Positions 24,497 to 33,526 are shown, counted from the first letter of the stretch. The stretch: 64,000 nt of DNA from Dysgonomonas sp. ZJ279 (GCF_011039205.1 NZ_JAAKEL010000002.1:310001-374000); one strand, 5' to 3'. Numbers and translations are program-made. Notes: generated by a model not told the origin, from the letters alone.

Positions 24497-24733
24497 TTAA
24501 TGATTACATACTTTACTTATATCCACAGTAAACCCTTCTTCCTCTGTTGATTTAAATTTACCTTTATTTTTTAAGAATATAATGAGTTGATCCACATCCA
24601 TATCTTTGGCCGAACAAGCATAAAAATGCTGCTCTTTTCCAAACTTTTTAATAATAGCTTCTTTTAATGAAGACTCTGTATAGCTGTTTCCTTCCATCAT
24701 ATGAAGTACTTCGTGTGCGTGTAACTGTTCCAT
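24497..24733 (-). CDS. YecH-family (DUF2492) metal-binding protein
   Basis: From the ATG at 24733 this is a 78-residue protein matching the YecH family. It opens EQLHAHEVLHMMEG, with clustered His residues. FYACSAKDMDVDQLIIFLKN near residue 40 carries the Cys and GFTVDISKVCNH closes with Cys and His. The conserved His/Cys set suggests zinc or iron binding; the biological role is unknown. A longer frame from 24811 exists, but its 26 extra residues are hydrophobic and unlike the family, so I reject that start. Confidence 0.8.
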   Translation of the reverse strand: MEQLHAHEVLHMMEGNSYTESSLKEAIIKKFGKEQHFYACSAKDMDVDQLIIFLKNKGKFKSTEEEGFTVDISKVCNH

Positions 24734-24835
24734 AAGAATTTGTATTTGTAAATTATTAAGTACAAAAATACAAATTAGGGTAAGATAAAATCTGTAACAA
24801 TTGTTACTCAAAAAGAGATAGTTGAAAGAAAAATA

Positions 24836-25834
24836 CTATTTGAATAGTTTTACAAGAAAAGAAAAAATAATAACAGTGGGTTTCAAATGGAATAGGGTAG
24901 ATAAATTCTCTTTTTTGTATAGATAATTTATACATTTCATCATCAGTTCACTTTCCCTTATACATCGTATTTCAGCAATCGCTTTTTGTAATGGAAACAA
25001 GAGTAGAGCTTGCCTCGAAGCACTATATAAGGAACATACAATATTTTTAGACAAATAGTATTGACATTTATCTTCACTAATTCCATTTTGATTCAGAAAT
25101 AAATATAATTCTGTAAAATATGAAATTCTATTCTTTACCGATCGGTAGTCATATATTTTCCCCGTATTATTTGAATGAAAAACATGATGGTACAAATAAT
25201 CTGAAACTATGCCTAAATTATTAAGTTTACGATAAACTTCAATAAAAAATATCCCATCTTCGGAGCATATCTTTCTCGAATCTAAGAATTGTATATTATT
25301 CTCTGTCAGAAAATCTGCTTTATAGATATGATTCCATATAACACACGAAATATTACCGTTACTAACATTCTCATATATCCATTCTTTGTTTGAAGCATCT
25401 GTCGAAATATCGGGATATTTGTATTGTTCGTCGATATTTTCAGATCCCGAAGCCTTCACATAAACACAAGTGAAATTACATCTAACAACATCAAGTTCTT
25501 CTTGTTCAGCCTTTTTATACAATAATTCGTACATCGTAGGTTCACTATAATCATCATGATCATGAAAACCTATGTACTTTCCCCGAGCCATTTTCATTCC
25601 TTTATTTCGGCTCAATCCTGTATGTAAATTTTCCTCGTTATATATTAGCTTTATGCGATTATCCTTTGCAGCAAACGTTTCAGCAACTTTATCGCTACCG
25701 TCTGAAGGACAATCGAGAACAAGAATAATTTCAATTTCTTCGATTGTCTGATTAACCAAAGAAGCCAAACATTTTTCAAAATAATGCCCGGCATTATGAA
25801 CAGGAACAATAATACTTACTTTAGGTTGATTCAT
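24836..25834 (-). CDS. Family 2 glycosyltransferase
   Basis: This 332-residue GT-A enzyme opens with the nucleotide-binding fold PKVSIIVPVHNAGHYFEKCL. It has the SDGS motif (LVLDCPSDGSDKVAE near residue 39), GLSRNKGMKMARGKYIGFHD with the DHDD metal-binding motif near residue 91, and a C-terminal variable acceptor domain. It transfers a sugar from a nucleotide donor, probably to a cell-surface glycan. It is an isolated gene, not inside a polysaccharide cluster. The motif FHDHDD in place of the more usual LDSDD is still acidic. Donor and acceptor are unknown. Confidence 0.9.
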   Translation of the reverse strand: MNQPKVSIIVPVHNAGHYFEKCLASLVNQTIEEIEIILVLDCPSDGSDKVAETFAAKDNRIKLIYNEENLHTGLSRNKGMKMARGKYIGFHDHDDYSEPTMYELLYKKAEQEELDVVRCNFTCVYVKASGSENIDEQYKYPDISTDASNKEWIYENVSNGNISCVIWNHIYKADFLTENNIQFLDSRKICSEDGIFFIEVYRKLNNLGIVSDYLYHHVFHSNNTGKIYDYRSVKNRISYFTELYLFLNQNGISEDKCQYYLSKNIVCSLYSASRQALLLFPLQKAIAEIRCIRESELMMKCINYLYKKENLSTLFHLKPTVIIFSFLVKLFK

Positions 25835-25942
25835 TATTTGTTATAAATTACAAAACTGATCAGTCAAATAAAATTAATATCTTATTTCACACAATTTACA
25901 TATCAGAAAACAGGAGCATATAAATATATGGGTTAGTATCAA

Positions 25943-26632
25943 TCATTCAATTACCTTATCTATTACTTTCTTAGCTATCACTTCCATTACTTCATATCCT
26001 CGTATTGTAGGATGTACACCATCCGAACCGTAACCTTCTATCATAGCCCCATTAGCATCACGCATCTCTATGTTATAATCTATATAATCGAAACCATTAG
26101 CTTCGGCATATGCCTTAATATTAGCATTCAGTGCATCTATTGTTTGAGGTACATTTTTAATCTCGGTTCTCCATGGGTATTCTCCTACAGGAAGAACAGA
26201 CGATAAAATTACTTTTATACCATTAGCTTTAGCAATTTCAGCCATTGACTTAATATTGTCGAAAGTATATACAGGATTATATTTACCTGTATTTTCAGCT
26301 ATATCGTTTGTTCCTATGTTAATAATAACTGCTGTAGGCTGAAGATCTACTACATCCTGACGAAAACGAAGCAATAATTGAGGACTAGTCTGTCCACCGA
26401 TCCCTCTTCCTATATAGTTATTAGCGGTAAAGAAATCAGGTCGCATATTTACCCAACCTTCAGTAATAGAATTACCTATAAACACAACTCTTTTCTCACC
26501 CTGTTGAGGCGAAGCTAATTCACTGTTAGCCTTGGCATATTTATCAAAATTAGGTGCTTCACTAAGACTTTGGGCATTAAGATAGATATTCATAGCAAAT
26601 AAGAAAGACAAAATAAATACTGATTTTTTCAT
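25943..26632 (-). CDS. Exported SGNH/GDSL-family hydrolase
   Basis: The chosen ATG at 26632 gives 229 residues starting KKSVFILSFLFAMNIYLNAQ, a Sec signal peptide; the longer frame adds ten residues with no such signal. All four SGNH blocks are seen: FIGNSITEGW (Ser) near residue 51, GRGIGGQTSPQ (Gly), NIGTNDIAENTG (Asn) and DGVHPTIRGYEVM (Asp/His). The family includes esterases of sugars, phospholipids and acetylated glycans; a periplasmic or surface acyl-sugar esterase is the likeliest role. It lies at the left edge of the gene-free candidate origin and is transcribed away from it. Confidence 0.9.
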   Translation of the reverse strand: MKKSVFILSFLFAMNIYLNAQSLSEAPNFDKYAKANSELASPQQGEKRVVFIGNSITEGWVNMRPDFFTANNYIGRGIGGQTSPQLLLRFRQDVVDLQPTAVIINIGTNDIAENTGKYNPVYTFDNIKSMAEIAKANGIKVILSSVLPVGEYPWRTEIKNVPQTIDALNANIKAYAEANGFDYIDYNIEMRDANGAMIEGYGSDGVHPTIRGYEVMEVIAKKVIDKVIE

Positions 26633-26662
26633 GTGTATTGAATTTAAATATTTGATAATCAA

Positions 26663-27340
26663 CAGCTATATAGTTTACATATAACCACTTTTATAAGAGA
26701 GAATAAAAATAACACTTTTCTATTTGAATTTTATGACAAAGTGAATTAATTCTGAAACTTAAATCTGATTTCAAATCAATGTTATTAAAACATATATATA
26801 ATAAGGTTTTTATTTAATTCCTTTTCAAAAAAATCATACTTGTATTTATAGGCTGTTAATTGTGTTTATCCTTTTTTTGTATATTACTTGTATATATCGT
26901 TCTTAAATGTCTGTTTACATACAAATCTTAGTTATTAACAATGATAAAAGCAGCCAATTTATTTATATAAAGGAGATTGTGAACTTTATTAAAATACTGT
27001 TAATAACTATTTTTGTTAATAACTATTTTTTGTAATTATTCACTATTGATGTTAATAACCCTTTCAAATACGAATGATAAATAGCTGTGATTTTTTAGTT
27101 ATCATCTGCGACTAATTTCATATATGTTCTTTAGTTTGGAAAAGCAATGGTTATTGTTTGAAAAATATATCAACACTTATTAACAGGTTATCAACACTGT
27201 TTTGTTGATTGTGAAAAGTAGAGTTTAAAGGGGCTTATAACCTAAAGATACAAACTTTATCAGCTATTTTGTAAAAAACTGTTATATATAGGTAACCAAT
27301 GTGATTATGTACTCTATTAAATAGCATATTGTTAGATAAA
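26663..27340. other. Candidate chromosomal replication origin (oriC)
   Basis: This AT-rich gene-free gap lies between divergent genes. The 9-mer TTATTAACA occurs exactly at 26932-26940 and 27177-27185 (plus) and 26998-27006, 27014-27022 and 27050-27058 (minus); TTATCAACA is at 27188-27196, and near-matches occur at 27167-27175 and 27203-27211. These resemble DnaA boxes (TTATNCACA) with A for C at position six. In small line counts the plus strand tends to C over G on the left and G over C on the right. Two parS sites and mnmG lie about 9 kb away. Origin function is inferred. Confidence 0.6.
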
Positions 27341-27344
27341 TATA

Positions 27345-27352
27345 TATTTTTG
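27345..27352 (+). promoter_or_regulatory. Candidate -7 promoter element of sppA (TATTTTTG)
   Basis: TATTTTTG fits TAnnTTTG and lies 24 bases before the ATG at 27377. It lies inside the frame that an upstream ATG at 27329 would use, supporting the later start. Confidence 0.55.
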
Positions 27353-27376
27353 TTAAATATAATTGAAAATCGAATT

Positions 27377-29131
27377 ATGAAAGGATTTTTTAAAAATGTG
27401 TTAGCATCTATGTTGGGATGCTTTGTAGTCTTAGGACTTTTCTTTTTTATGCTTTTTGCAGGACTTGCTGCTATGATACTCAGTTCGGATCAGCAGTATA
27501 ATTTGAAAGATAATACAGTCTTAACTATTAGACTTGAGGGAACTTTATCCGATAGATCGAATCCGAATCCTCTTTATGAGTTGTTTGGTATAAGTCAAAA
27601 CGATCAGATGGGACTTGATGATATTCTTTCGTCTATTAAAAAAGCAAAGGAGAACGATAAAATTAAAGGTATTTATATCAATGCCGGAGCTTTTGCAGCA
27701 TCGGGTGCTTCGCTTAAGGAAATAAGAGATCAGTTGGTCGATTATAAAGAAAGCGGAAAATTCCTAGTTGCTTATGCTGATGTGTATACACAAGGTTGTT
27801 ACTATCTATCTACAGCAGCCGATAAAGTAATCCTCAATCCTCAGGGAAATCTGGATTTACATGGTTATTCTTCTTCACCTATGTTCTACAAAGGACTATT
27901 GGAAAAATTAGGTATAGAAATGCAGATTTTCAAAGTAGGTACTTTCAAATCGGCAGTAGAACCGTTTATTCTTGACAAGATGAGTGATGCTAACAGAGAA
28001 CAAGTATCTTCTTTTATGGGTGATTCATGGTCGACCATTCTTTCTGAAATATCCGTATCAAGAAATATATCGGTAGATAAATTGAATATTCTTACTGATT
28101 CGATGCCATTATTTCGCGATCCTGTGGTTAATGTACAAGATCGTTTGATAGATACTTTAATGTATGAAACTGAGGCAAGACAATATATTCAAACACTTGC
28201 CGGTGTAGAAAAGAAAGAAGATTTACGATTGGCTTCTGTTAAGAATATGTCGTCTGTATCGTTTCTTAAGAAAGATAAATCGGATGATATAATTGCTGTA
28301 TTATATGCAGAAGGTACTATCAATGTAGGCACGTCGAGAGATGGTATTACCGATAGAAGATATGTAAGAGAAATAGAAAAATTAAAAGATAACGATAAAG
28401 TAAAAGCCGTTGTTTTACGTGTCAACTCTCCGGGAGGTAGTGCTTACGCATCGGAACAAATATGGAAAGCTATTACCGATCTTAAAGCAAAGAAACCGGT
28501 AGTAGTTTCTATGGGAGATCTTGCTGCATCGGGCGGATACTATATCTCTTGTAATGCTTCTAAAATTATAGCTCAACCAAATACATTAACAGGGTCGATA
28601 GGTATATTCGGTATGTTTCCGAATGCAGAAGGGCTGACAAAGAAAGTAGGTCTTACATTTGATAATGTGAAAACAAATAAATTCTCGGATTTTGGTGATA
28701 TCACTCGCCCAATGAGAGACGATGAAAAGGTAATGCTTCAAAATTTCGTAGAAAAAGGGTATGATTTATTTCTTACTCGTTGTTCTGAAGGTCGTGGTAT
28801 TCCGAAAGATTCTTTAGATAATATAGCTCAGGGGCGTGTATGGACAGGAAATCAAGCTCTTAAAATTGGACTTGTGGATGCTCTTGGTGGAATAGATGTT
28901 GCTATAAAAGAAGCTGCAAAATTGGCTGAATTAGAAGATTATGCGCTGTCAGGTTTCCCTGTAAAAGTAGATTTCTTTGAGGCTTTATTTTCCGATCAGA
29001 AAGAAGAAATGACCACTCGTGCCATGAAGGAATATTTAGGTGTCGATTACGAGCTATTTAAACTAATGAAAGAAATTAAAGAACAGGATTTTATACAAGC
29101 CCGTTTACCTTACGACTTTCAAATAAAATAA
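27377..29131 (+). CDS. sppA: Signal peptide peptidase SppA, 67K type
   Basis: From the ATG at 27377 (MKGFFKNVLASMLGC) this is a 584-residue SppA with an N-terminal membrane anchor (about 8-35) and two tandem S49 domains. The catalytic Lys is expected in the first domain at IFKVGTFKSAVEPF and the nucleophile Ser in the second at MGDLAASGGYYISC. The length is that of the long E. coli-like form in which both halves fold together. The enzyme degrades cleaved signal peptides in the inner membrane. The sppA stop is 7 bases before lpxK, so sppA-lpxK-punA form an operon transcribed away from the candidate origin. Confidence 0.95.
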   Translation: MKGFFKNVLASMLGCFVVLGLFFFMLFAGLAAMILSSDQQYNLKDNTVLTIRLEGTLSDRSNPNPLYELFGISQNDQMGLDDILSSIKKAKENDKIKGIYINAGAFAASGASLKEIRDQLVDYKESGKFLVAYADVYTQGCYYLSTAADKVILNPQGNLDLHGYSSSPMFYKGLLEKLGIEMQIFKVGTFKSAVEPFILDKMSDANREQVSSFMGDSWSTILSEISVSRNISVDKLNILTDSMPLFRDPVVNVQDRLIDTLMYETEARQYIQTLAGVEKKEDLRLASVKNMSSVSFLKKDKSDDIIAVLYAEGTINVGTSRDGITDRRYVREIEKLKDNDKVKAVVLRVNSPGGSAYASEQIWKAITDLKAKKPVVVSMGDLAASGGYYISCNASKIIAQPNTLTGSIGIFGMFPNAEGLTKKVGLTFDNVKTNKFSDFGDITRPMRDDEKVMLQNFVEKGYDLFLTRCSEGRGIPKDSLDNIAQGRVWTGNQALKIGLVDALGGIDVAIKEAAKLAELEDYALSGFPVKVDFFEALFSDQKEEMTTRAMKEYLGVDYELFKLMKEIKEQDFIQARLPYDFQIK

Positions 29132-29138
29132 ATATATA

Positions 29139-30245
29139 ATGATTACAAATCCACCCGTACGCATTAATAAATGGTTATTGCCGTTTTCATGGTTGTACGG
29201 GCTTATTGTGTTTTTTCGGAATAAGTTATTCGATTGGAAAATACTGAAGTACGAAGAATTTGATATTCCTGTTATTTGTATAGGAAATATTACGGCGGGT
29301 GGTACAGGAAAAACGCCACACACCGAATATTTGATAGAAATACTTCAGGATAAATATCGTGTAGCAGTATTGAGTCGTGGTTATAAGCGAAAAACAAAGG
29401 GATTTGTATTAGCTACAAGTGAGTCTACCAGTTTGGAAATAGGTGATGAGTCTTTCCAGATCAAACAGAAATATCCGAATGCTATTATAGCTGTGGATGG
29501 AAATAGGAGAAGGGGTATTAATGAATTGCTTGCACTAGAAAAACCTCCGCAGGTTATCTTGTTAGACGATGCTTTTCAACATCGTTATGTGAAGCCGTCT
29601 TACACTATTATCCTTTCCGATTATAACAGACCCATTTATGAAGATAAATTGCTTCCTGCCGGCAGATTACGGGAATCAGCAATGCATGTTCGTAAGGCCA
29701 GTATGGTGATTGTAACAAAATGCCCTCAGAAATTGCAACCCATAGAATACCGCATTATATCGCATAATATAAATACATTCCCTTATCAGAGCCTTTTCTT
29801 TACCAGCTTTAATTATCAGAACCTTAAGCCGGTATTTAGTGAGAACGAACAGGAGATTGATTTGGATTATCTGGATGATAAAGATATATTATTGGTTACA
29901 GGAATAGCCTCGCCTAAAATGATAATTGAAAAACTATCGGAGTATACCAATAAAGTAGAAGCAATGATCTATCCCGATCATCATGCTTTCAAGGCAAGAG
30001 ATATTAAGGATATAGCAAATAAATTCGAGGCTATACAATCGGTAAATAAGATTATATTAGTAACAGAAAAAGATGCTGCTCGACTAGTATTGCGAGATGA
30101 TATTGACGAGCAATTAAAATCTTCGTTTTACTATCTTCCTATCGAAGTTGTTTTTTCGGATGAGGAGAGTAAACAACAATTTAAAGACAAAATATATAAG
30201 CATGTTAAAGAAAATACAGGAAACCGCGCATTTTATAAAAGATAA
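29139..30245 (+). CDS. lpxK: Tetraacyldisaccharide 4'-kinase
   Basis: LpxK phosphorylates the lipid A precursor disaccharide at the 4' position using ATP at the inner membrane. The 368-residue protein starts with a hydrophobic anchor (NKWLLPFSWLYGLIVFFRNK), has the P-loop GNITAGGTGKTPH near residue 48, LSRGYKRKTKGF near residue 81 and the conserved LLDDAFQHRYV stretch near residue 145. This confirms a Gram-negative envelope with lipid A. Its 3' end overlaps the start of punA by 44 bases. Confidence 0.95.
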   Translation: MITNPPVRINKWLLPFSWLYGLIVFFRNKLFDWKILKYEEFDIPVICIGNITAGGTGKTPHTEYLIEILQDKYRVAVLSRGYKRKTKGFVLATSESTSLEIGDESFQIKQKYPNAIIAVDGNRRRGINELLALEKPPQVILLDDAFQHRYVKPSYTIILSDYNRPIYEDKLLPAGRLRESAMHVRKASMVIVTKCPQKLQPIEYRIISHNINTFPYQSLFFTSFNYQNLKPVFSENEQEIDLDYLDDKDILLVTGIASPKMIIEKLSEYTNKVEAMIYPDHHAFKARDIKDIANKFEAIQSVNKIILVTEKDAARLVLRDDIDEQLKSSFYYLPIEVVFSDEESKQQFKDKIYKHVKENTGNRAFYKR

Positions 30246-31014
30246 AGTAGAAGTTATTCCTAATATAGCTATCATTTTAGGCACCGGATTGGGTGAGCTT
30301 GCACATGAAATAAGTGATAAAAAAGAAATCCCATACGAACAGATACCAAACTTTCCTCTATCGACAGTAGAGGGGCATAGTGGTAAGTTGATTTTCGGAA
30401 AACTGGGTGGTAAAGACGTTATTGCAATGCAAGGACGCTTTCATTTTTACGAAGGTTATAATATGAAAGAAGTTACTTTTCCTATCCGCGTATTTCAGGC
30501 ATTGGGTATAGAATATCTATTTGTTTCGAATGCAGCTGGTGGAATGAATGGTAGTTTCGATATAGGTGATATTATGCTTATCGACGATCATATAAATCTG
30601 TTTCCGGAACACCCGCTCCATGGCAAAAATTATAAAGAATTAGGAGTCCGCTTTCCCGATATGAGTGAGGCTTACAATAAAGAACTTCGTTTGATGGCAA
30701 TGCAAGTTGCCAAGGATAATAATATAAAATTGCAGCATGGAGTTTATATAGGTACGCAAGGTCCTACATTCGAAACACCTTCCGAATACAATTATTTCCG
30801 TATAATAGGAGGGGATGCAGTCGGTATGTCTACAGTACCGGAAGTTATCGTAGCTAATCATGCTAAAATGAAGGTGCTGGCATTCTCTATAATCACCGAT
30901 TTGGGTGTAATAGGTAAGATAGTCGAATGTACACACGAAGATGTCCAGGAGGCAGCTAAAATAGCTCAGCCGAAGATGGCATTTATTATGCAGGAGATCA
31001 TAAAGAAGATCTAA
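30202..31014 (+). CDS. punA: Purine nucleoside phosphorylase
   Basis: The ATG at 30202 (MLKKIQETAHFIKDKV) gives 270 residues, the usual size of trimeric PNP; a longer frame from 30148 is less likely. Motifs are IILGTGLGELAHEI (phosphate loop), the VEGHSGKLIFGKLGG and AMQGRFHFYEGY strands, FVSNAAGGMN near residue 112 and YIGTQGPTFETPSEY with MSTVPEV in the substrate region. The enzyme cleaves purine nucleosides with phosphate to base and ribose-1-phosphate, which links to deoC, encoded convergently. The 44-base overlap with lpxK implies translational coupling. Confidence 0.95.
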   Translation: MLKKIQETAHFIKDKVEVIPNIAIILGTGLGELAHEISDKKEIPYEQIPNFPLSTVEGHSGKLIFGKLGGKDVIAMQGRFHFYEGYNMKEVTFPIRVFQALGIEYLFVSNAAGGMNGSFDIGDIMLIDDHINLFPEHPLHGKNYKELGVRFPDMSEAYNKELRLMAMQVAKDNNIKLQHGVYIGTQGPTFETPSEYNYFRIIGGDAVGMSTVPEVIVANHAKMKVLAFSIITDLGVIGKIVECTHEDVQEAAKIAQPKMAFIMQEIIKKI

Positions 31015-31025
31015 ATTTGAAAATA

Positions 31026-31062
31026 AAAATGGAGAACAGATAGCTGTTCTCCATTTTCTTTA
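31026..31062. terminator. Bidirectional terminator between punA and deoC
   Basis: AAAATGGAGAACAG (31026-31039) pairs perfectly with CTGTTCTCCATTTT (31044-31057) across a 4-base loop, with A and T runs at both sides. Confidence 0.85.
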
Positions 31063-31082
31063 TTAATAATAGTTGGTGATAA

Positions 31083-31946
31083 TTATTTTATACTATTGAT
31101 CAGGTTACCGGCCAAACGGCTTGCACCGATACGGAAATATTCATTAGACAAATACTCGTCGCCTAGCACCTCTTTTACTATTGTATAATACTTTACGGCC
31201 TCTTCTGTCGTAGAAATACCACCGGAAGCTTTAAAACCCGATTTTATGCCTGTTTTAGTTTCGTATTCTTTAATAGCTGTACACATTACATAAGCTGCTT
31301 CTAGTGAAGCTCCTTCATATCCTTTGCCTGTAGAAGTCTTTATAAAATCTGCTCCCGAATAAAGCGATAGGATAGAGGCTTTCATTATATTCGAGGCCGA
31401 TTTGAGAGCTCCTGTTTCGAGGATTACTTTCAGTTTAGCATCGCGGCATGTATCTTTTATTTCACTTATTTCCTCCGAAAGTTCTTCGTAATTTTCCTCA
31501 AGAAAGTATCCTAAATTAAGCACTATATCTATTTCGTCGGCTCCTGCTGCTACTGCAAGAGCAGCTTCGGCTACCTTTATTTCGGTAAAGGTCTGAGATG
31601 AAGGGAAGCCTCCAGCAACAGCAGCGATTTTCACATCGGCTATCAATGCTTCTTTTACCACTTCGGCAAAGTTAGGGTATACGCATATTGCTGCTACATT
31701 CGGTGTATCGGATGAACCATCGAAATCGTTTACTTTTTCGGTAAAGTTCCATATATCTTCACGTGTATCGGTAGCATTCAGCGATGTGAGATCAATGCAT
31801 GAATAGATACGTTTATATGCTTCTTTTGTATTATTAGCTGCAAATTTTTTGCTGATTATCTCGTTCACAGTAGCTGTTATGTCTTCATCTTTGATGTCAG
31901 TTTTATACTTATTCAGCGCGTCGAGATATTTATTTGTTTCGGCCAT
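31083..31946 (-). CDS. deoC: Deoxyribose-phosphate aldolase
   Basis: DeoC splits 2-deoxyribose-5-phosphate into glyceraldehyde-3-phosphate and acetaldehyde. The 287-residue protein has the longer Bacteroidetes N-terminus. IDLTSLNATDTRED near residue 49 corresponds to the DxTxL opening. DEIDIVLNLGYF, KVILETGAL and FIKTSTGKGYEGASLE (with the Schiff-base Lys) are followed by GFKASGGIST (the second Lys). It is the last gene of a dtd-mazG-deoC operon and works in nucleoside salvage with the nearby punA. Confidence 0.95.
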   Translation of the reverse strand: MAETNKYLDALNKYKTDIKDEDITATVNEIISKKFAANNTKEAYKRIYSCIDLTSLNATDTREDIWNFTEKVNDFDGSSDTPNVAAICVYPNFAEVVKEALIADVKIAAVAGGFPSSQTFTEIKVAEAALAVAAGADEIDIVLNLGYFLEENYEELSEEISEIKDTCRDAKLKVILETGALKSASNIMKASILSLYSGADFIKTSTGKGYEGASLEAAYVMCTAIKEYETKTGIKSGFKASGGISTTEEAVKYYTIVKEVLGDEYLSNEYFRIGASRLAGNLINSIK

Positions 31947-31947
31947 T

Positions 31948-32274
31948 TTATTTTAGTTTTTCGTTATTTATATGTCTGTCTTTATCCCTGTTTGTTTTTT
32001 TCTCCATATTCTTTTTGAAGGCTTCTGTGAGGTTTATTCCTGTCTGATTGGCTATGCAGATCAGTACCCAGAGTACATCGGCCATCTCGTCCCCTAAATC
32101 TTTTGCCAAGTCTGATTTTTTGAATGACTGGTCACCATAAGTTCGGGCCATTATGCGAGCTAGTTCTCCTACTTCTTCGGTAAGGATAGCCATATTGGTC
32201 AATTCATTAAAGTAGCGGACACCAATAGTTTGTATCCAGTTGTCTACTTCTTGTTGAGCTTCTTCTATTGTCAT
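31948..32274 (-). CDS. MazG-like nucleotide pyrophosphohydrolase
   Basis: This 108-residue protein has the all-alpha MazG fold: the EEVGELARIMAR helix near residue 31 and the second metal-binding ELGDEMADVLWVLICIANQT-like segment (LGDEMADVLW near residue 61) supply the Glu/Asp metal ligands. Such enzymes hydrolyse (deoxy)nucleoside triphosphates to the monophosphate, cleaning the nucleotide pool. It sits in a tight operon: its ATG directly follows the dtd stop codon and its own stop is one base from the deoC ATG. The substrate spectrum is not predictable. Confidence 0.88.
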   Translation of the reverse strand: MTIEEAQQEVDNWIQTIGVRYFNELTNMAILTEEVGELARIMARTYGDQSFKKSDLAKDLGDEMADVLWVLICIANQTGINLTEAFKKNMEKKTNRDKDRHINNEKLK

Positions 32275-32727
32275 TTATTCTTTGTTTTTAGAATCGATCC
32301 AGATAGTTACCGGACCATCGTTTATTAACTCCACTTGCATGTCTGCACCGAAAATACCTGTCTGTACCTGTTTGTTCAATAGCTTTTGGAGGTTGTCGCA
32401 AAACTCGTTGTAAAGAGGAATCGCAATATCAGGTTTAGATGCACGAATATAAGATGGGCGGTTGCCCTTCTTGGTCGAAGCATGCAGTGTAAATTGCGAT
32501 ATGACCAATATTTCGCCATCTATATCAGTTATTGGCAAATTCATAATTCCCTTTTCATCATCAAAGATACGAAGATTAATTGCTTTGTTGCAAAGCCATT
32601 CTATATCTTCCTGATTATCACTATCTTCTATTCCAACAAAGATTAATAATCCTTTTCCTATCTCTCCTTTTATCGTATTATCTATTGTTACCGATGCTTT
32701 TTTAACCCGTTGTATAAGTATTCTCAT
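32275..32727 (-). CDS. dtd: D-aminoacyl-tRNA deacylase
   Basis: DTD removes D-amino acids (and glycine from tRNA-Ala) wrongly attached to tRNA. The 150-residue size is typical. Two signature motifs are clear: SQFTLHAST near residue 79 (Ser-Gln-x-x-Thr) and NDGPVTIWID near residue 136 (the Gly-cisPro gate). The protein starts MRILIQRVKKASVTID, the family opening. It is the first gene of the dtd-mazG-deoC operon; upstream is the terminator of the hdeD-like gene. Confidence 0.97.
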   Translation of the reverse strand: MRILIQRVKKASVTIDNTIKGEIGKGLLIFVGIEDSDNQEDIEWLCNKAINLRIFDDEKGIMNLPITDIDGEILVISQFTLHASTKKGNRPSYIRASKPDIAIPLYNEFCDNLQKLLNKQVQTGIFGADMQVELINDGPVTIWIDSKNKE

Positions 32728-32746
32728 TACGTATATCTTAAAAATA

Positions 32747-32778
32747 AAGGTCGCATATCAAAGTTGATATGCGACCTT
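32747..32778 (-). terminator. Terminator of the hdeD-like gene
   Basis: AAGGTCGCATATCAA (32747-32761) pairs perfectly with TTGATATGCGACCTT (32764-32778) around two bases, so the real loop must open the last pairs. On the minus strand it follows the hdeD-like gene by about 54 bases and precedes dtd. Confidence 0.75.
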
Positions 32779-32831
32779 AAAATTAGGTATTTATTTGTAA
32801 ACAATTTCCTCCTAACTTTTAATTATGGAGT

Positions 32832-33428
32832 TTATTTATCTTCTAATATTTTTTCTACTTCCTCTATTTCTCCTCCCAATGCTTTTAATTTGAATGCATA
32901 GAATATTCTGAGGAGTCCGTAGCATATAAAGGTTATAGCTGTTAAGCCAACTATAAATCCGCTTGCAAATATGGGATTTACAATCAATACGAATGATAGC
33001 AACAGCCCTATTATTGCTAATACAAGCGCCCATCCCCAATTTTTAGCTCCGTGGCGTTGTAGTTCTATAGCGGCGCCGATTCCCCATACGGATTGGAACA
33101 TTATCCAGAATCCGATAAAGAATATCAGAACGGCAATACTTTGTACGGGAAGTGCAATTAGTAAAAACCCGAAGAGCAGGTCTATAAATCCGCTTGCCAG
33201 TGTCCAACCCCATCCATTCAGGCTGTTTCTGTTTGATATTGCAAAAGAAATTTCAAATATACCACTGACGATGAAGCCGGCAACAAATACTGCGGATAAA
33301 GCAATAAGAGTTGTGTTAGGTGCTGCTATACACCATATACCTAGTATTACAGCTAATGCGCCTATTAGGAGTGATACCCACCAGTATTTAACTGCTTGTT
33401 TTACTGAACTTAATAAGCCATTTTTCAT
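32832..33428 (-). CDS. HdeD/DUF308 family membrane protein
   Basis: This 198-residue protein has six predicted membrane helices in three pairs, with two DUF308 repeats. The first spans about 15-75 (WWVSLLIGALAVILGIWCIA) and the second about 120-175 (WGWALVLAIIGLLLSFVLIV). A charged cytoplasmic tail ends EIEEVEKILEDK. HdeD-type proteins are linked to acid stress in enterobacteria, but the biochemical role is unknown here. The gene is a single transcript with its own terminator. Confidence 0.88.
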   Translation of the reverse strand: MKNGLLSSVKQAVKYWWVSLLIGALAVILGIWCIAAPNTTLIALSAVFVAGFIVSGIFEISFAISNRNSLNGWGWTLASGFIDLLFGFLLIALPVQSIAVLIFFIGFWIMFQSVWGIGAAIELQRHGAKNWGWALVLAIIGLLLSFVLIVNPIFASGFIVGLTAITFICYGLLRIFYAFKLKALGGEIEEVEKILEDK

Positions 33429-33526
33429 AATTTGAACAATTTAATTAGTGTTTTAGTCTTTTATATTTTAGGAAAGCACACTAAATAGTATGTGTACTTA
33501 CTATCTATTATATAACAGACTATAGC

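Noticed and set aside
24734-24811. Longer start for the YecH-like gene giving a hydrophobic leader
   Set aside because: YecH proteins are cytoplasmic and start at the HAHEVLHMM region; the extra residues look like read-through of intergenic DNA.
27329-27376. Upstream start for sppA
   Set aside because: It overlaps the best promoter element (27345-27352) and adds a non-family leader; ATG 27377 fits the signal-anchor start.
30148-30201. Upstream start for punA
   Set aside because: It would add 18 residues unlike PNP; the ATG at 30202 gives family length.
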